A stretch of DNA of 60,052 bases from Streptomonospora mangrovi (GCF_027604915.1 NZ_JAJAQC010000047.1:1-60052); one strand, 5' to 3'. Counted from the stretch's first letter, positions 21,218 through 30,650 are shown. Numbers and translations are program-made. Notes: generated by a model not told the origin, from the sequence alone.

Positions 21218-23374
21218 ATGCTCTACATCGTTCTGGGGATCATCACGACCCTCTTCGCCGTGGCCGGGATCGCGATGTTCGCCTACGGCGTCAGCCGGAT
21301 GGTGCGCACGGTGCGCCTCGGCCGCCCGGTGGAGCCCGGCCGCGTCGGCCCCTTCGGGCGGCGGCTGACCACCACGCTCATCGAGATCCTCGGGCACAAC
21401 CGCATGCTCAAGCGCCCGTGGGTGGGCGTGGCGCACTGGTTCGTCATGGTGTCGTTCCCGCTGCTGGTCTTCACCGTGGCGGAGGCGCACGGCGAGGTGT
21501 GGGACCCCCACTTCCACCTGCCGGTCATCCACGACTGGACGGTCTACGGGCTGTTCATCGAACTGGTGTCGGCGGCCAGCCTGGTGGGCATCATCGGCCT
21601 GGCGGTCTACCGGCAGGTCACCGGCCCGGCCCGCATCGGCCGCGCCTCCCGGTTCGCCAACTCCCAGCACTGGACGGCCTACTACGTCGAGGCCTACATC
21701 ATCGCCCTGCTGGTCTGCATCTTCCTGATCCGCGGGTTCAAGGTCGCCATGGGCGACTTCCCCTTCCCCGTGTGGGCCACCCCGGTCTCCCACGCGCTGG
21801 GCGCGGTGCTGCCCGCCAGCGAGCCCGCGCTCGCCCTGGTCGCCGCGTTCAAGCTGATCATCTCGTGGATCTTCTTCATGGTCGTGGCCGTGTACATGAC
21901 CATGGGCATCGCCTGGCACCGCTTCACCGCGCCGCTGAACATCTACTTCAAGCGCGACCCCGAGGGCGGCCCGGCGCTGGGCGCCGCCAAGCCGATGATG
22001 GACAAGTCGGGCAAGAAGCCGCTGGACTTCGAGGAGGCCGACCCCGACGAGGACCCCTTCGGCGTCGGCAAGATCGAGGACTTCACCTGGAAGGGCCTGC
22101 TCGACTTCACCACCTGCACCGAGTGCGGCCGGTGCCAGTCGCAGTGCCCGGCCTGGAACACCGGCAAGCCGCTGTCGCCCAAGAAGCTCGTGATGGACCT
22201 GCGTGAGCACGCCTACGCCAAGGCGCCCTACCTGATGCAGGGGATCACCGAGGAGACCCCCGACATCCACGACGACGTCCTCGCCCTGCTCGGCAAGCCC
22301 CTGGTGGGCACCGAGGAGGAGGGCGGCGTCATCCACCCCGACGTGCTGTGGTCCTGCACCAACTGCGGCGCGTGCGTCGAGCAGTGCCCGGTCGACATCG
22401 AGCACATCGACCACATCATGGACATGCGCCGCTACCAGGTGATGATCGAGTCCAGCTTCCCCTCCGAGGCCAACACCCTGCTCAAGAACCTTGAGAACAA
22501 GGGCAACCCGTGGGGCATGAGCGAGGACCGGCGCATGGACTGGATCGCCGACCTGGACTTCGAGGTCCCGGTGGTCGAGGACAAGCTGCCCGAGGGCACC
22601 GAGTACCTGTTCTGGGTGGGCTGCGCCGGCGCCCTGGAGGACCGCGCCAAGCGCACCACCAAGGCCATCGCCGAGCTGCTGCACATCGCGGGCGTGAAGT
22701 TCGCGGTGCTGGGCGGCATGGAGGCGTGCTCGGGCGACCCCGCCCGCCGCCTGGGCATGGAGTACGTGTTCCAGATGCTGGCCCAGCAGAACGTCGAGAC
22801 CCTCAACGAGGCCGGGGTCAAGCGGATCGTGGCGAGCTGCCCGCACTGCTTCAACACCCTGGGCAACGAGTACCCGGCCCTGGGCGGCGACTACGAGGTG
22901 GTGCACCACAGCCAACTGCTGGCCCGGCTGGTGGAGGAGGGCCGCCTCACCCCGGTCCAGCCGATCGAGGAGAACATCACCTACCACGACCCCTGCTTCC
23001 TGGGGCGGCACAACAAGGTCTACACCCCGCCGCGCGACATCATGGCGCAGGTGCCCGGCATCAAGACCCAGGAGATGCACCGGCACAAGGAGCGCGGCTT
23101 CTGCTGCGGCGCGGGCGGCGCGCGCATGTGGATGGAGGAGCGGATCGGCAAGCGCATCAACACCGAGCGGGTGGACGAGGCGCTGACCACCAACCCCGAC
23201 ACCGTCTCCACCGCCTGCCCGTTCTGCCAGGTCATGCTGGGCGACGCCATCAACGAGAAGAAGGCGGCGGGCGAGGCCAAGGAGACCCTGGAGGTCGTGG
23301 ACGTCTCGCAGTTGCTCCTGCGCTCGGTGCGCGGCGGCGCCCCGGCGGCCGAGGAGGCAGCGGAGAACGCTTGA
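21218..23374 (+). CDS. etfD: Membrane Fe-S oxidoreductase, EtfD-like (ETF:quinone electron transfer)
   Basis: 718 residues. The N-terminal region (1-240) has about six membrane helices like nitrate-reductase gamma/heterodisulfide reductase E. Then come two 4Fe-4S motifs, CTECGRCQSQCP (near 299) and CTNCGACVEQCP (near 379). Two CCG domains follow: GCAGALEDRAK...ACSGDPARR...CPHCFN, and DPCFLGRHN...GFCCGAGGARMW. This architecture is that of mycobacterial EtfD (Rv0338c), which takes electrons from acyl-CoA dehydrogenases through ETF to the quinone pool. ATG 21218 has GGAGG at nine bases. It is followed by a hairpin. The shared operator with fadE5 supports a role in beta-oxidation. Confidence 0.88.
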   Translation: MLYIVLGIITTLFAVAGIAMFAYGVSRMVRTVRLGRPVEPGRVGPFGRRLTTTLIEILGHNRMLKRPWVGVAHWFVMVSFPLLVFTVAEAHGEVWDPHFHLPVIHDWTVYGLFIELVSAASLVGIIGLAVYRQVTGPARIGRASRFANSQHWTAYYVEAYIIALLVCIFLIRGFKVAMGDFPFPVWATPVSHALGAVLPASEPALALVAAFKLIISWIFFMVVAVYMTMGIAWHRFTAPLNIYFKRDPEGGPALGAAKPMMDKSGKKPLDFEEADPDEDPFGVGKIEDFTWKGLLDFTTCTECGRCQSQCPAWNTGKPLSPKKLVMDLREHAYAKAPYLMQGITEETPDIHDDVLALLGKPLVGTEEEGGVIHPDVLWSCTNCGACVEQCPVDIEHIDHIMDMRRYQVMIESSFPSEANTLLKNLENKGNPWGMSEDRRMDWIADLDFEVPVVEDKLPEGTEYLFWVGCAGALEDRAKRTTKAIAELLHIAGVKFAVLGGMEACSGDPARRLGMEYVFQMLAQQNVETLNEAGVKRIVASCPHCFNTLGNEYPALGGDYEVVHHSQLLARLVEEGRLTPVQPIEENITYHDPCFLGRHNKVYTPPRDIMAQVPGIKTQEMHRHKERGFCCGAGGARMWMEERIGKRINTERVDEALTTNPDTVSTACPFCQVMLGDAINEKKAAGEAKETLEVVDVSQLLLRSVRGGAPAAEEAAENA

Positions 23375-23429
23375 CCGCGCCGCCGATCCGTCCGGGCGCG
23401 CCCGGACGCACCGGCGCACCCGCGGCACC

Positions 23430-23466
23430 ACGGGGCCGTTCCGCCACGGTGGCGGGGCGGCCCCGT
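23430..23466 (+). terminator. Hairpin terminator after the EtfD-like gene
   Basis: ACGGGGCCG (23430-23438) pairs with CGGCCCCGT (23458-23466); inside, CCGCC pairs with GGCGG. The long stem begins 56 bases past the stop. Confidence 0.55.
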
Positions 23467-23588
23467 CGGAGTGTCAGCAGACGGTTTCAGGAATGGAAGG
23501 TCCGGGCGGGGGAGGGCACGCGCGGCGCCCTCGGCGGCGTGCGGGGTTGCCGGGCGCTCGCGGCGCCGGACACCGTTCGGCCGGCGCG

Positions 23589-23786
23589 CTACCTGCGGCG
23601 CGGGCCGACGCGTTCGCGCACCCGCCGCCGGGTCTGCTCGGGCACGGGCCGGCGCACGCCGAGCACGAGGTCGATCTCCTCGGCGGTCAGCCGCCGCTCG
23701 GCGAACGCGACGGCGGTCAGCACCTCGGCGTACAGCTCGATCTCGGCGAGGGCGACGTGGTCGTGGAGGGGCAAGTCGGAATCCAC
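23589..23786 (-). CDS. Small hypothetical actinobacterial protein
   Basis: 65 residues: an acidic N-terminal helix HDHVALAEIELYAEVLTAVAFAE, then RLTAEEIDLVLGV, then a basic tail RRRVRERVGPRRR. Proteins with this pattern (an A-E-I-E-L-Y helix followed by E-I-D-x-x-L-G) are widespread small cytoplasmic proteins of actinomycetes with no known function. GTG 23786 has GGAGG at nine bases. It is convergent with the EtfD-like gene and monocistronic. Confidence 0.65.
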   Translation of the reverse strand: MDSDLPLHDHVALAEIELYAEVLTAVAFAERRLTAEEIDLVLGVRRPVPEQTRRRVRERVGPRRR

Positions 23787-24155
23787 CCGCGCCCACCTCC
23801 ATCAACGAAACCGCGGGGGCGCGACACCCGCCTGGGACGAACGGCCGGGTTCCGGCGTGCGTATCCCCGGCCCCGGGGCGGCGCCCGTGCTCCGTGGGAT
23901 CCCACCGGTGAAATCCCGCCAACGACAGGCTACGTGCGGGTAGCCCGCCGCCGCATGACCCAGAAGGGCCATTCGCGCGACCGCCCGCGGGTAGTCATCC
24001 GGTGGTATGCGGCCGTCCCCCTTCCGGCCCGCCAGGCCCAGCGGCCCCGGCCGCGAGCAGCGCGCTCGCACGGCGGGGCGGCGCCTGGCCCGTATGGGCC
24101 ATGCGGGGCATGGCGGACGGGGGCGGGACGGGGGAGGGGAGGGGGCGCCGGCGGG
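23787..24155. other. Intergenic stretch without a recognised gene
   Basis: 369 bases between two leftward genes. Near 23927-23945 a short stem GGCTAC/GTAGCC with a 6-base loop is visible; it is weak. No coding frame with actinomycete codon bias and a ribosome site was found. Confidence 0.3.
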
Positions 24156-24704
24156 TCAGGCGCGGCGCCGGCCGCCCGCCCGCCAGGTGACCTCGCGGTG
24201 GCGCTCGGCGTAGCGGGCGTACTTCTCGGGCGTCTCGGCGAACCCGGCGCGGTCCTCGTCGGTGAGTTCGCGCACCACCTTGCCCGGCAGGCCGGCCCAC
24301 AGGGTGTAGGGCGGCACGGTCTTGCCCGGCGGCACCAGGGCGCCGGCGGCCACCAGCGCGCCCTCGCCGACGCGGGCGCCGCCCAGGACGATCGCGCCGA
24401 TGCCGATGAGCGCGCCCGCGCCGATCTCGGCGCCGTGGACCATGGCCTTGTGGCCGAGGCTGACGCGGTCGGCCAGCACGGCGGGCTGGCCGGGGTCGGA
24501 GTGCAGGCCGCACTGGTCCTGGATGTCGCAGCGCTCGCCCACCACGATGTCCTCGGTGTCGGCGCGCAGCACCGACCCGTACCAGACGCTGCTCTCGGCG
24601 CCGATCCGCACCCGGCCGACCACCACGGCGCCCGGGGCGACCCAGGCGTCGGGGTGGATGTCGGGCTCGCCGAAGGGGGCGTCGCCGATCAGGGGAGCGG
24701 ACAT
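24156..24704 (-). CDS. Gamma-carbonic anhydrase family protein
   Basis: 182 residues forming a left-handed beta-helix of hexapeptide repeats (for example VAPGAVVVGRVRIG, GAEIGAGALIGIGAIVLGG). The zinc-site histidines of the family are present in LHSDPG and LGHKAMVHG. It would hydrate CO2, or act as a PaaY/CaiE-like acyl-CoA-associated hexapeptide protein; sequence alone does not decide. The C-terminal helix (DRAGFAETPEKYARYAERHREV) is as in bacterial homologues. It is monocistronic. Confidence 0.85.
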   Translation of the reverse strand: MSAPLIGDAPFGEPDIHPDAWVAPGAVVVGRVRIGAESSVWYGSVLRADTEDIVVGERCDIQDQCGLHSDPGQPAVLADRVSLGHKAMVHGAEIGAGALIGIGAIVLGGARVGEGALVAAGALVPPGKTVPPYTLWAGLPGKVVRELTDEDRAGFAETPEKYARYAERHREVTWRAGGRRRA

Positions 24705-25147
24705 GGCTGCCTCCTCGCGAGAACGTGCGCGGGTGCGCGGGCGGCCGGTGCGCCGGGGCGCACCAGGGCGCTGGGGTGCGCAAACGCCTCCCGGCGGCGC
24801 CCGCGCGGGCCGGCCGCCGAAAGCGCGGCCGCGGCCCCGCGGCGGCGTGATCGGGCATACCTTAGTAGGCGAGGACCACGGCGGTCGCGGCGGCCCGCCC
24901 CCGGGCGGACACCCGCCGGGGCTATTGAGGGAGAGGAGCGTCGGCCACTACCGTGGTCGCCTCCCCCTGTGCACGAAAGTGCACGTTACGTCATGCTTTC
25001 GCACGCGATATGGGCCTCTGCCGCCCTCTTCCATCACACCCCAAAGCTTGAGGAATGAATGTCTTGACGTGTTTTCCGCAGGTTAGGGGAATGATAGGCA
25101 GGGAGTCCGGCCACTTCCCAAATGCAGCCAACCTGGTTGATTAGGAC
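24705..25147. promoter_or_regulatory. Intergenic region with a GTGCAC inverted repeat before the DivIVA-like gene
   Basis: 443 bases with no gene. GTGCAC (24969-24974), GAAA, GTGCAC (24979-24984) forms a 16-base inverted repeat about 165 bases ahead of the DivIVA-like start. From 24985 on the sequence is noticeably AT-richer, consistent with a promoter and leader. The proposed start at 25148 lacks a strong Shine-Dalgarno sequence. Confidence 0.4.
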
Positions 25148-26434
25148 ATGAACGAGCACAGCGCAGAGATCTTGCCGAACCTACTCCGAGAAGAAGCCTT
25201 CCCGACCGAGAAGCGGGGCTACAACAAGCGCCAGGTCGATGACTACGTGGTGCGCAACCACAACCAGATGCGCGACCTCCAGGAGCGGCTCGCGCGCGCC
25301 CACGACGAACTGGAGCAGCTCCGGCGTGAGCTGGCCGAGGCCAAGGAGAAGGCCGCGGTCAAGCCCGAGCACGAGCAGATCAGCGAACGCATGTCCACCA
25401 TCCTGCGCATCGCGGAGGAAGAGGCGCGCGACAAGCGCGCCAAGGTCGACAGCGAGGTCGAGGCCATCCGCGGCAAGGCCGAGGAAGAGGCCGCCAAGCG
25501 GATCAAGGACGCCGAGGAGCACGCCGAGCGCGTCGTCTCCACCGCCCGCTCCGAGGCCAACGACATGGTGGCGGCGGCCAAGCAGGAGGCCGAGCAGTTG
25601 CGCTCCCAGGCGCAGCAGGAGGCCGAGCGCCGCCTGAGCGACGCCGAGGCCCGCGCCAAGAAGATCAACGACACCGCCGACCGCCGGCTGGCCACGCTCA
25701 CCGCCACGCACAACGAGGCCGTGCGCCGCCTGTCCGACATGCACGGCACGCTCGCCGAGCTGCTCGACGCCGAGAAGACCGCCGGGCCGCTGGAGGCCGG
25801 GCTCTCGCGCGCCGAGGTCGAGGCCGAGCAGGAGGCCGCCAAGGCCGAGCAGGCCGCGCCCAAGCAGCAGCAGCCGGCGCGTCCCGGCCAGCCCGCCGCG
25901 GGCCGGCCGCAGGGCCGCCCCGTCCAGCAGGGTCAGCAGGGCCAGGGCCAGGGCCAGCAGGGGCAGCAGCCCCCGCAGGCGCGGCCGGCCGCCGCGCGTC
26001 CGCAGCAGCAGCCGGCGGGCGCCCAGGGCACCGGCCCCAACGCCGCGCCCAAGGCTCCGGCGGCCGCGCCGTCGGGCCCGCAGGCCGCGGCGAGCGGCTG
26101 GGAGCCGCCGGCCGGCGCGGGCGCCGACGACGAGGCCACCATCAAGGTCGGCCCGGGTCAGCAGCTCGACGAGGCCACCGTGCGGATCGCCCCGGTCAAG
26201 CAGGGCGAGGGCATCACGTCCCAGCCGGTGCGCCAGGCGCCGCGCCCGCAGGGCGCCCGCTACGCGGGTCCGGCGCCGCAGCAGTACCCGCAGCCGCCGC
26301 AGGCCGGCCGTCCGCAGCCGGCTCCGGCCGCGGGCAACGACCCGGGGGTCACGGCGATGCACCAGCGGCCCGACGCCGCGTCCGGCCCGGACGACCCGGA
26401 GGCCACCGAGGGCGTGCGCATCATCAAGCCGTGA
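25148..26434 (+). CDS. DivIVA-domain coiled-coil protein
   Basis: 428 residues. The DivIVA-type N-terminal motif FPTEKRGYNKRQVDDYV (residues 19-35) is followed by an almost unbroken charged coiled coil to about residue 215 (repeated E-A-E-x-x-R heptads). The C-terminal half (about 230-428) is Gln/Pro/Ala-rich and disordered, with a repeated phrase around DEATIKVGPGQQLDEATVRIAP. In actinomycetes such proteins organise polar growth or the cytoskeleton at the membrane (DivIVA/Wag31, FilP, Scy relatives). A strong hairpin terminator follows. It is monocistronic. Confidence 0.82.
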   Translation: MNEHSAEILPNLLREEAFPTEKRGYNKRQVDDYVVRNHNQMRDLQERLARAHDELEQLRRELAEAKEKAAVKPEHEQISERMSTILRIAEEEARDKRAKVDSEVEAIRGKAEEEAAKRIKDAEEHAERVVSTARSEANDMVAAAKQEAEQLRSQAQQEAERRLSDAEARAKKINDTADRRLATLTATHNEAVRRLSDMHGTLAELLDAEKTAGPLEAGLSRAEVEAEQEAAKAEQAAPKQQQPARPGQPAAGRPQGRPVQQGQQGQGQGQQGQQPPQARPAAARPQQQPAGAQGTGPNAAPKAPAAAPSGPQAAASGWEPPAGAGADDEATIKVGPGQQLDEATVRIAPVKQGEGITSQPVRQAPRPQGARYAGPAPQQYPQPPQAGRPQPAPAAGNDPGVTAMHQRPDAASGPDDPEATEGVRIIKP

Positions 26435-26527
26435 GCCGGGCCGGGGCCGCCCGGCGCAACGGGGGCGCGACGCGTGCGCGCGCCGCCCGCCGCGCGGCTC
26501 CGGCGCCGAGGGGACTCGCTCATGTCG

Positions 26528-26574
26528 GGTGCCGGGGACGGGGTGTCCGAAATCCCCGCCCCCGGTGCCTTTTT
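26528..26574 (+). terminator. Rho-independent terminator after the DivIVA-like gene
   Basis: A 16-bp stem (26528-26543 with 26554-26569), with two G-U pairs and one mismatch, followed by TTTTT at 26570-26574. It is the clearest intrinsic terminator in the window. Confidence 0.8.
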
Positions 26575-26634
26575 GTCCTGTCCTGTGGGGGGACGTCGGG
26601 CTTGGCGCCGGTGTCGGCTACGATTCCGGAAGCC

Positions 26635-27084
26635 ATGATTATCCGCGCGGCCATCCGGTCCGACCTCGGTGCGATTCTGCGGCTCTTACGCGAACTGGGC
26701 GACACCACCCCTGCGCAGAGCAGCACCGTCCGCATGTCCTCGGCCGCGGTGCGGGCCTGGACCCGGATCGAGAACGACCCCGACCGCACCGTCCTGGTGG
26801 CCGAGCGCCGCGGCCAGATCATCGGCACGCTCGACCTGCTGGTGGTCCCCAACCTCACCCACGACGCCCAGTCCTGGGCGGTCGTGGACAACCTGGTGGT
26901 CGACCCCGCCTGCCGCCGGCGCGGCGTGGGCCGGGCGCTGGTGGAGGACGCGGTCGACCGCGCCTCGCGCGCCGGCTGCTACAAGATCGAACTGATGCCC
27001 CACGAGAACCGGGCCGGCGCCCACCAGTTCCACGCGGCGGTGGGGTTCGCCGACTCCGCCGGGGGCTTCCGCCGCTACCTCTAG
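26635..27084 (+). CDS. GNAT family N-acetyltransferase
   Basis: 149 residues. The GNAT fold is seen from MIIRAAIRSDLGAILRLLREL (strand 1/helix 1) through VVDNLVVDPACRRRGVGRAL, which includes the acetyl-CoA pyrophosphate-binding R-R-x-G-V-G (equivalent of Q/R-x-x-G-x-G/A), to YKIELMPHENRAGAHQFHAAVGF, the usual closing motif. The substrate is unknown; such stand-alone enzymes acetylate amines on small molecules or proteins. ATG 26635 was chosen because the family starts with I-R-x-A and the terminator just upstream excludes longer versions. Confidence 0.85.
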   Translation: MIIRAAIRSDLGAILRLLRELGDTTPAQSSTVRMSSAAVRAWTRIENDPDRTVLVAERRGQIIGTLDLLVVPNLTHDAQSWAVVDNLVVDPACRRRGVGRALVEDAVDRASRAGCYKIELMPHENRAGAHQFHAAVGFADSAGGFRRYL

Positions 27085-27249
27085 GGCCACCGCACCCCGC
27101 TCGCACGGGCGCCCCTCACCCGCTGCCGCCGGCGGCGCCCCCGTTCCCGCCCGTGCCCCCGCTCCCGCCCCGCGTCTCTACGCCACCCCGAACCGGCCGC
27201 GGCCGGGCCGGGGCCCCGCCCCGACCCGGCCGCCCGCGCGGTCCGCGCG

Positions 27250-28803
27250 CTAGTGCCCCGAGCGCAGCGGCACCGGCCGGAAGAACAGCACGACCACGAA
27301 CGCCACCGCCGCGATGGGCAGGCCCAGCGTGAACACGGTGTGCATGGCGTCGCTGAACGCCTGGACCACCGCGTCCTGGGCGGCGGGCGGCAGGGCGTGG
27401 ATCGCCTCGGGCGAGCCGGTGGCCGAGCTTGAGAGGTCCATCGATCCCTGCGGCGCCCCGGCGCGCTCGGCCTTCTCGGCGAGGCTCTCCAGCTCCTCGT
27501 GCAGCCGGTTGGTCATCACCGAGCCGAACGCGGCCACGCCCACGGCGCCGCCGAGGTTGCGGAAGAAGGTGATGGCGGAGGTGGCCGAGGCGAGGTCGGC
27601 GCGCGGCAGCGCGTTCTGCACGGCCAGGATGAGGATCTGCATGGACAGCCCCAGCCCCAGCCCGATCAGGCCCACGCCCGCGCCCACCAGCAGCAGCCCG
27701 GAGTCCACCTCCAGCCGCGTCAGCGTGAGGTAGCCCAGGCCGATCAGCACGGTGCCGGCGATCGGGTAGATCTTCCACTTGCCGGTGCGGCTGACGAGGA
27801 TGCCCGAGGACACCGAGGCGACCAGCAGGCCCAGCACCATCGGCAGGGTCATCAGCCCCGACTCGGTGGGGGTGAGGCCCTGGACGATCTGGAGGTACTG
27901 CGGGAAGTAGATCATCACGCCGAACATGCTCATGCCCACGGCGGCCGAGGCCAGCGACGACAGCACGAACGTGGAGTTGCGGAACAGGCGCGGCGGCAGG
28001 ATCGGGTCGGCGGCGCGCAGTTCGGCCCACACCGCCCCGATCGTCAGCACGACCGCGGCCGCCCCCAGCACGTAGCTCGGCGTGGAGGACCAGGCGAACT
28101 CGTGGCCGCCCAGGCTCAGCAGCAGCATGACGGCGCTGGCCGCGCCCACCACGCAGGTGGCGCCCCACCAGTCGATGCGCGCCTCGCCGCGCGGGCGCTG
28201 GGGCAGCTTGAGCAGGCGCTGGATGACGATGAAGGCCACCACCGCGACGGGCACGGTGATGAAGAAGCACCACCGCCAGCCCAGAGGGCTGTCCACCAGG
28301 AAGCCGCCCAGCAGCGGGCCGGCCACGGTCGAGACGCCGAACACCGCGCCCATGAACCCCGAGTAGCGGCCGCGCTCCCGGGGCGCCACCACGTCGCCCA
28401 GGATGATCTGCGGCAGCGAGGCCAGCCCGCCCGCGCCGATGCCCTGGAAGAACCGGGCGCCGATGAGCCAGCTCATGTCGTTGGCGAACCCGGCGGCCAC
28501 CGACGAGCAGATGAAGACGACCAGCGCGATCTGGAACAGCAGCTTGCGGCCGAAGACGTCGGACAGCTTGCCCCAGACCGGCGTGGAGGCCGTCATGGTC
28601 AGCAGCGTGGCGCTGGCCACCCAGGACAGCCGGTCCTGGCCGCCCAGTTCGCCGACGATGGTCGGCAGCGCCGTGCCGACGATCGACGTGGTCAGCATCG
28701 ACGTCAGCATGGCCAGCATGAGCCCGATCAGGATCTCGATGACCTGCCGGTGCGAGTAGTTCACCTGCGGCTCCTCGGCGCCGCCGGCCGTCGCGCCCGC
28801 CAT
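27250..28803 (-). CDS. DHA2-family MFS multidrug efflux transporter
   Basis: 517 residues with about 14 membrane segments. Motif A appears as GKLSDVFGRK, the antiporter motif C as GVSTVAGPLLGGFL, and the first segment as TSMLTTSIVGTALPTIV. It should export drugs or metabolites by proton antiport, similar to EmrB/LfrA-type pumps. ATG 28803 has GGGGGAG just upstream; longer frames are unlikely. It is divergent from a TetR gene, with overlapping -35 boxes in a palindrome between them, so TetR repression with induction by substrate is likely. Confidence 0.9.
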   Translation of the reverse strand: MAGATAGGAEEPQVNYSHRQVIEILIGLMLAMLTSMLTTSIVGTALPTIVGELGGQDRLSWVASATLLTMTASTPVWGKLSDVFGRKLLFQIALVVFICSSVAAGFANDMSWLIGARFFQGIGAGGLASLPQIILGDVVAPRERGRYSGFMGAVFGVSTVAGPLLGGFLVDSPLGWRWCFFITVPVAVVAFIVIQRLLKLPQRPRGEARIDWWGATCVVGAASAVMLLLSLGGHEFAWSSTPSYVLGAAAVVLTIGAVWAELRAADPILPPRLFRNSTFVLSSLASAAVGMSMFGVMIYFPQYLQIVQGLTPTESGLMTLPMVLGLLVASVSSGILVSRTGKWKIYPIAGTVLIGLGYLTLTRLEVDSGLLLVGAGVGLIGLGLGLSMQILILAVQNALPRADLASATSAITFFRNLGGAVGVAAFGSVMTNRLHEELESLAEKAERAGAPQGSMDLSSSATGSPEAIHALPPAAQDAVVQAFSDAMHTVFTLGLPIAAVAFVVVLFFRPVPLRSGH

Positions 28804-28996
28804 GGGCTCCCCCCGCCCCGCCGGAGCTAAGCGTTGCTCCACTCTGTGATCTCCCGTTCCAACGTCCCCGTACGTACCGCACCCGCCGCTTCCGCCGTGC
28901 CTGCGGGCGCGTGGCCCGTCGCGGCCCGCGCCCGTGTCCAGACATGGCGAACCACCCTCCGAAATAGAGGGCGGAAGACTGATATGTGCTCTTACC

Positions 28997-29041
28997 GGTA
29001 TAAGTAAACAGTGTTGACTTGTCAAGTGCGGCGGCTATAGT
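28997..29041. promoter_or_regulatory. Divergent promoters with overlapping -35 boxes
   Basis: Rightward (TetR): TTGACT 29014-29019, 16 bases, TATAGT 29036-29041. Leftward (efflux): TTGACA (bottom strand, 29020-29025), 17 bases, TATACC (bottom strand, 28997-29002). The two -35 boxes abut inside the inverted repeat TTGAC-TT-GTCAA (29014-29025), which would be an ideal single repressor site for both genes. The rest of the 307-base gap holds nothing else recognisable. Confidence 0.7.
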
Positions 29042-29110
29042 GCGGGCAACCCCTCGACATCCGCGCCGCGCCGTGCCGCGGCGGGGGACCGACCATGGGA
29101 GCCTGGAGAG

Positions 29111-29704
29111 ATGGACCTGCCGCCGGCCGCCGACGCCGCCGACCCCTGCGCCGGACGCGTCCGCGACCGCGAGGCCACCCGGCGCCGGATCCTGGCCAGC
29201 GCCTACGAGCTGTTCACCAGCGAGGGCTACGAGCACGTGTCGTCGCGGCGGATCGCCGCCCACGCCGGGGTCAACGTCGCGCTGATCAACCGCTACTTCG
29301 GCGCCAAGCGCGGGCTGCTGGCCGAGGTCATCGCCGAGGACGCCGCGTTCCCCGCCGTCTTCGAGGGCGACCGCGCCACCCTGCCGCGCCGCATCGCCGA
29401 GCACGTCACCCGGCGCACCCTGGGGGAGGGCACCCCGCTCCAGCGCGCGCTGGTGCACTCCATGGGCGACCCCGACCTCCAGTCGGTCTACCAGGAGCGG
29501 TTGCAGAACGCGATCATCGATCCGCTGGCCGCCTGCCTGGAGGGGGAGTCCGCGCACGCCCGCGCGGCGTTGGTGGCCTCGCTGCTGCTGGGGGTCAACG
29601 CGGTGCGCCGCATGGGCGGCGCCGGGCCGCTGACCGCCGAGGACCCCGAGGCGCTGACCGCGCGGCTGACCCGGGTCATCGAGGCGTGCGTGGCGGAGCA
29701 CTGA
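29111..29704 (+). CDS. TetR family regulator of the divergent efflux gene
   Basis: 197 residues. The DNA-binding domain is at about 18-75: REATRRRILASAYELFTSEG, then SRRIAAHAGVNVALINRYFG. The C-terminal domain has TLPRRIAEHVTRRTLG and is of the TetR_C class with a C-terminal LTRVIEACVAEH helix. ATG 29111 has GGAG. It faces the DHA2 transporter, the likely target. The ligand is unknown. Confidence 0.88.
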   Translation: MDLPPAADAADPCAGRVRDREATRRRILASAYELFTSEGYEHVSSRRIAAHAGVNVALINRYFGAKRGLLAEVIAEDAAFPAVFEGDRATLPRRIAEHVTRRTLGEGTPLQRALVHSMGDPDLQSVYQERLQNAIIDPLAACLEGESAHARAALVASLLLGVNAVRRMGGAGPLTAEDPEALTARLTRVIEACVAEH

Positions 29705-29705
29705 G

Positions 29706-29747
29706 CCGGTGACCGCGCGCCGGTGACGCCCGGCGCGCGGTCACCGG
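29706..29747. terminator. Bidirectional hairpin between two convergent TetR genes
   Basis: An 18-bp perfect stem, CCGGTGACCGCGCGCCGG (29706-29723) with its complement at 29730-29747, and a six-base loop. It starts immediately after the TetR stop and can serve both converging genes. Confidence 0.7.
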
Positions 29748-29796
29748 GTCGCGCCCCCGCCGTGCCGGGCGGCCCGCGCCGGCGGCCGGGCGCGGC

Positions 29797-30417
29797 TCAG
29801 GCGTGCGGCGCCGTGGCCCGGATCCCGGCGAGCACCACGCCCACGATCCGGTCGGCGTCGGCCCGGGTGAACGGGCGCGTGCCCCGGTTGACGACGAGGT
29901 GCACCGGGCCGGAGACCATCTCGCCCAGGAAGGAGCTGTCGACCGGCGGCAGTTCGCCCCGCTCGACGGCGGCGTCCACCCGCACCCGCATGGCGGCCAC
30001 CCGCTCCTCCAGGATCCGGCCCAGGGCCTGGCGGAGCGTCGTGCTCTGGCGGGCGGGCAGCAGGGCCTGTTCGAGGGTCTGCCCGAACGGGGTCGCCAGG
30101 CCGCCGGCCAGCGCCACCAGGAAGTCCACCAGGTCGCGGTGGATGTCGCCGGTGTCGGCGACCGAGGCGAGGTCCTCGGCGTAGCGCAGCATGGCCTCGA
30201 CCACCAGGTCCTCGCGGTCGGGCCAGTTGCGGTAGACGCTGGTCTTGTGCACGCCGGCGGTCTCGGCGACCTCCTCGTAGCGGAAACCCGCGATGCCGTC
30301 GCGCGCCACGAGCTCGGCGGTCGCGGCGAGGATCCGCGCCCGCACGCGCGCGTTGCGGCCGCCGGGGCGCCGTGTGGGCGGCCGGTCAGGGGTCCCCTCG
30401 GTCATCGCCGCGCTCAT
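29797..30417 (-). CDS. TetR family regulator
   Basis: 206 residues. Helix-turn-helix RYEEVAETAGVHKTSVYRNW at about 43-62 and a TetR_C_11-like C-terminal domain (VDFLVALAGGLATPFG, VSGPVHLVVNRGTRPFTRADADRIVGVVLAG). GAGGAG directly abuts ATG 30417, so ATG 30405 (12 bases away) may be the true start. It is divergent from the FAD monooxygenase-MFS operon across 234 bases; it is the probable repressor of that operon. Confidence 0.86.
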   Translation of the reverse strand: MSAAMTEGTPDRPPTRRPGGRNARVRARILAATAELVARDGIAGFRYEEVAETAGVHKTSVYRNWPDREDLVVEAMLRYAEDLASVADTGDIHRDLVDFLVALAGGLATPFGQTLEQALLPARQSTTLRQALGRILEERVAAMRVRVDAAVERGELPPVDSSFLGEMVSGPVHLVVNRGTRPFTRADADRIVGVVLAGIRATAPHA

Positions 30418-30650
30418 CTCCTCGTTCCGTGTCCGGGTGCCGATTGTGGCCAGGTGCGGCGTTGCGGTGCAAGCCGGTCGGCAGTACGCTCATAAAAGCG
30501 ACAAAAAGTTGCTTTGAGTGTCGGACGGCCTCCGCGGTCGGCCCCCGGGCCGCACCGTCTCCCCGCTCCAGCGCCCGCCCGACCGGTGGCATGCGGAGCG
30601 GCGGCCGGCCCGACCGCATCCGCCCCCCACTCCCACCTGGAGTCCCACAC

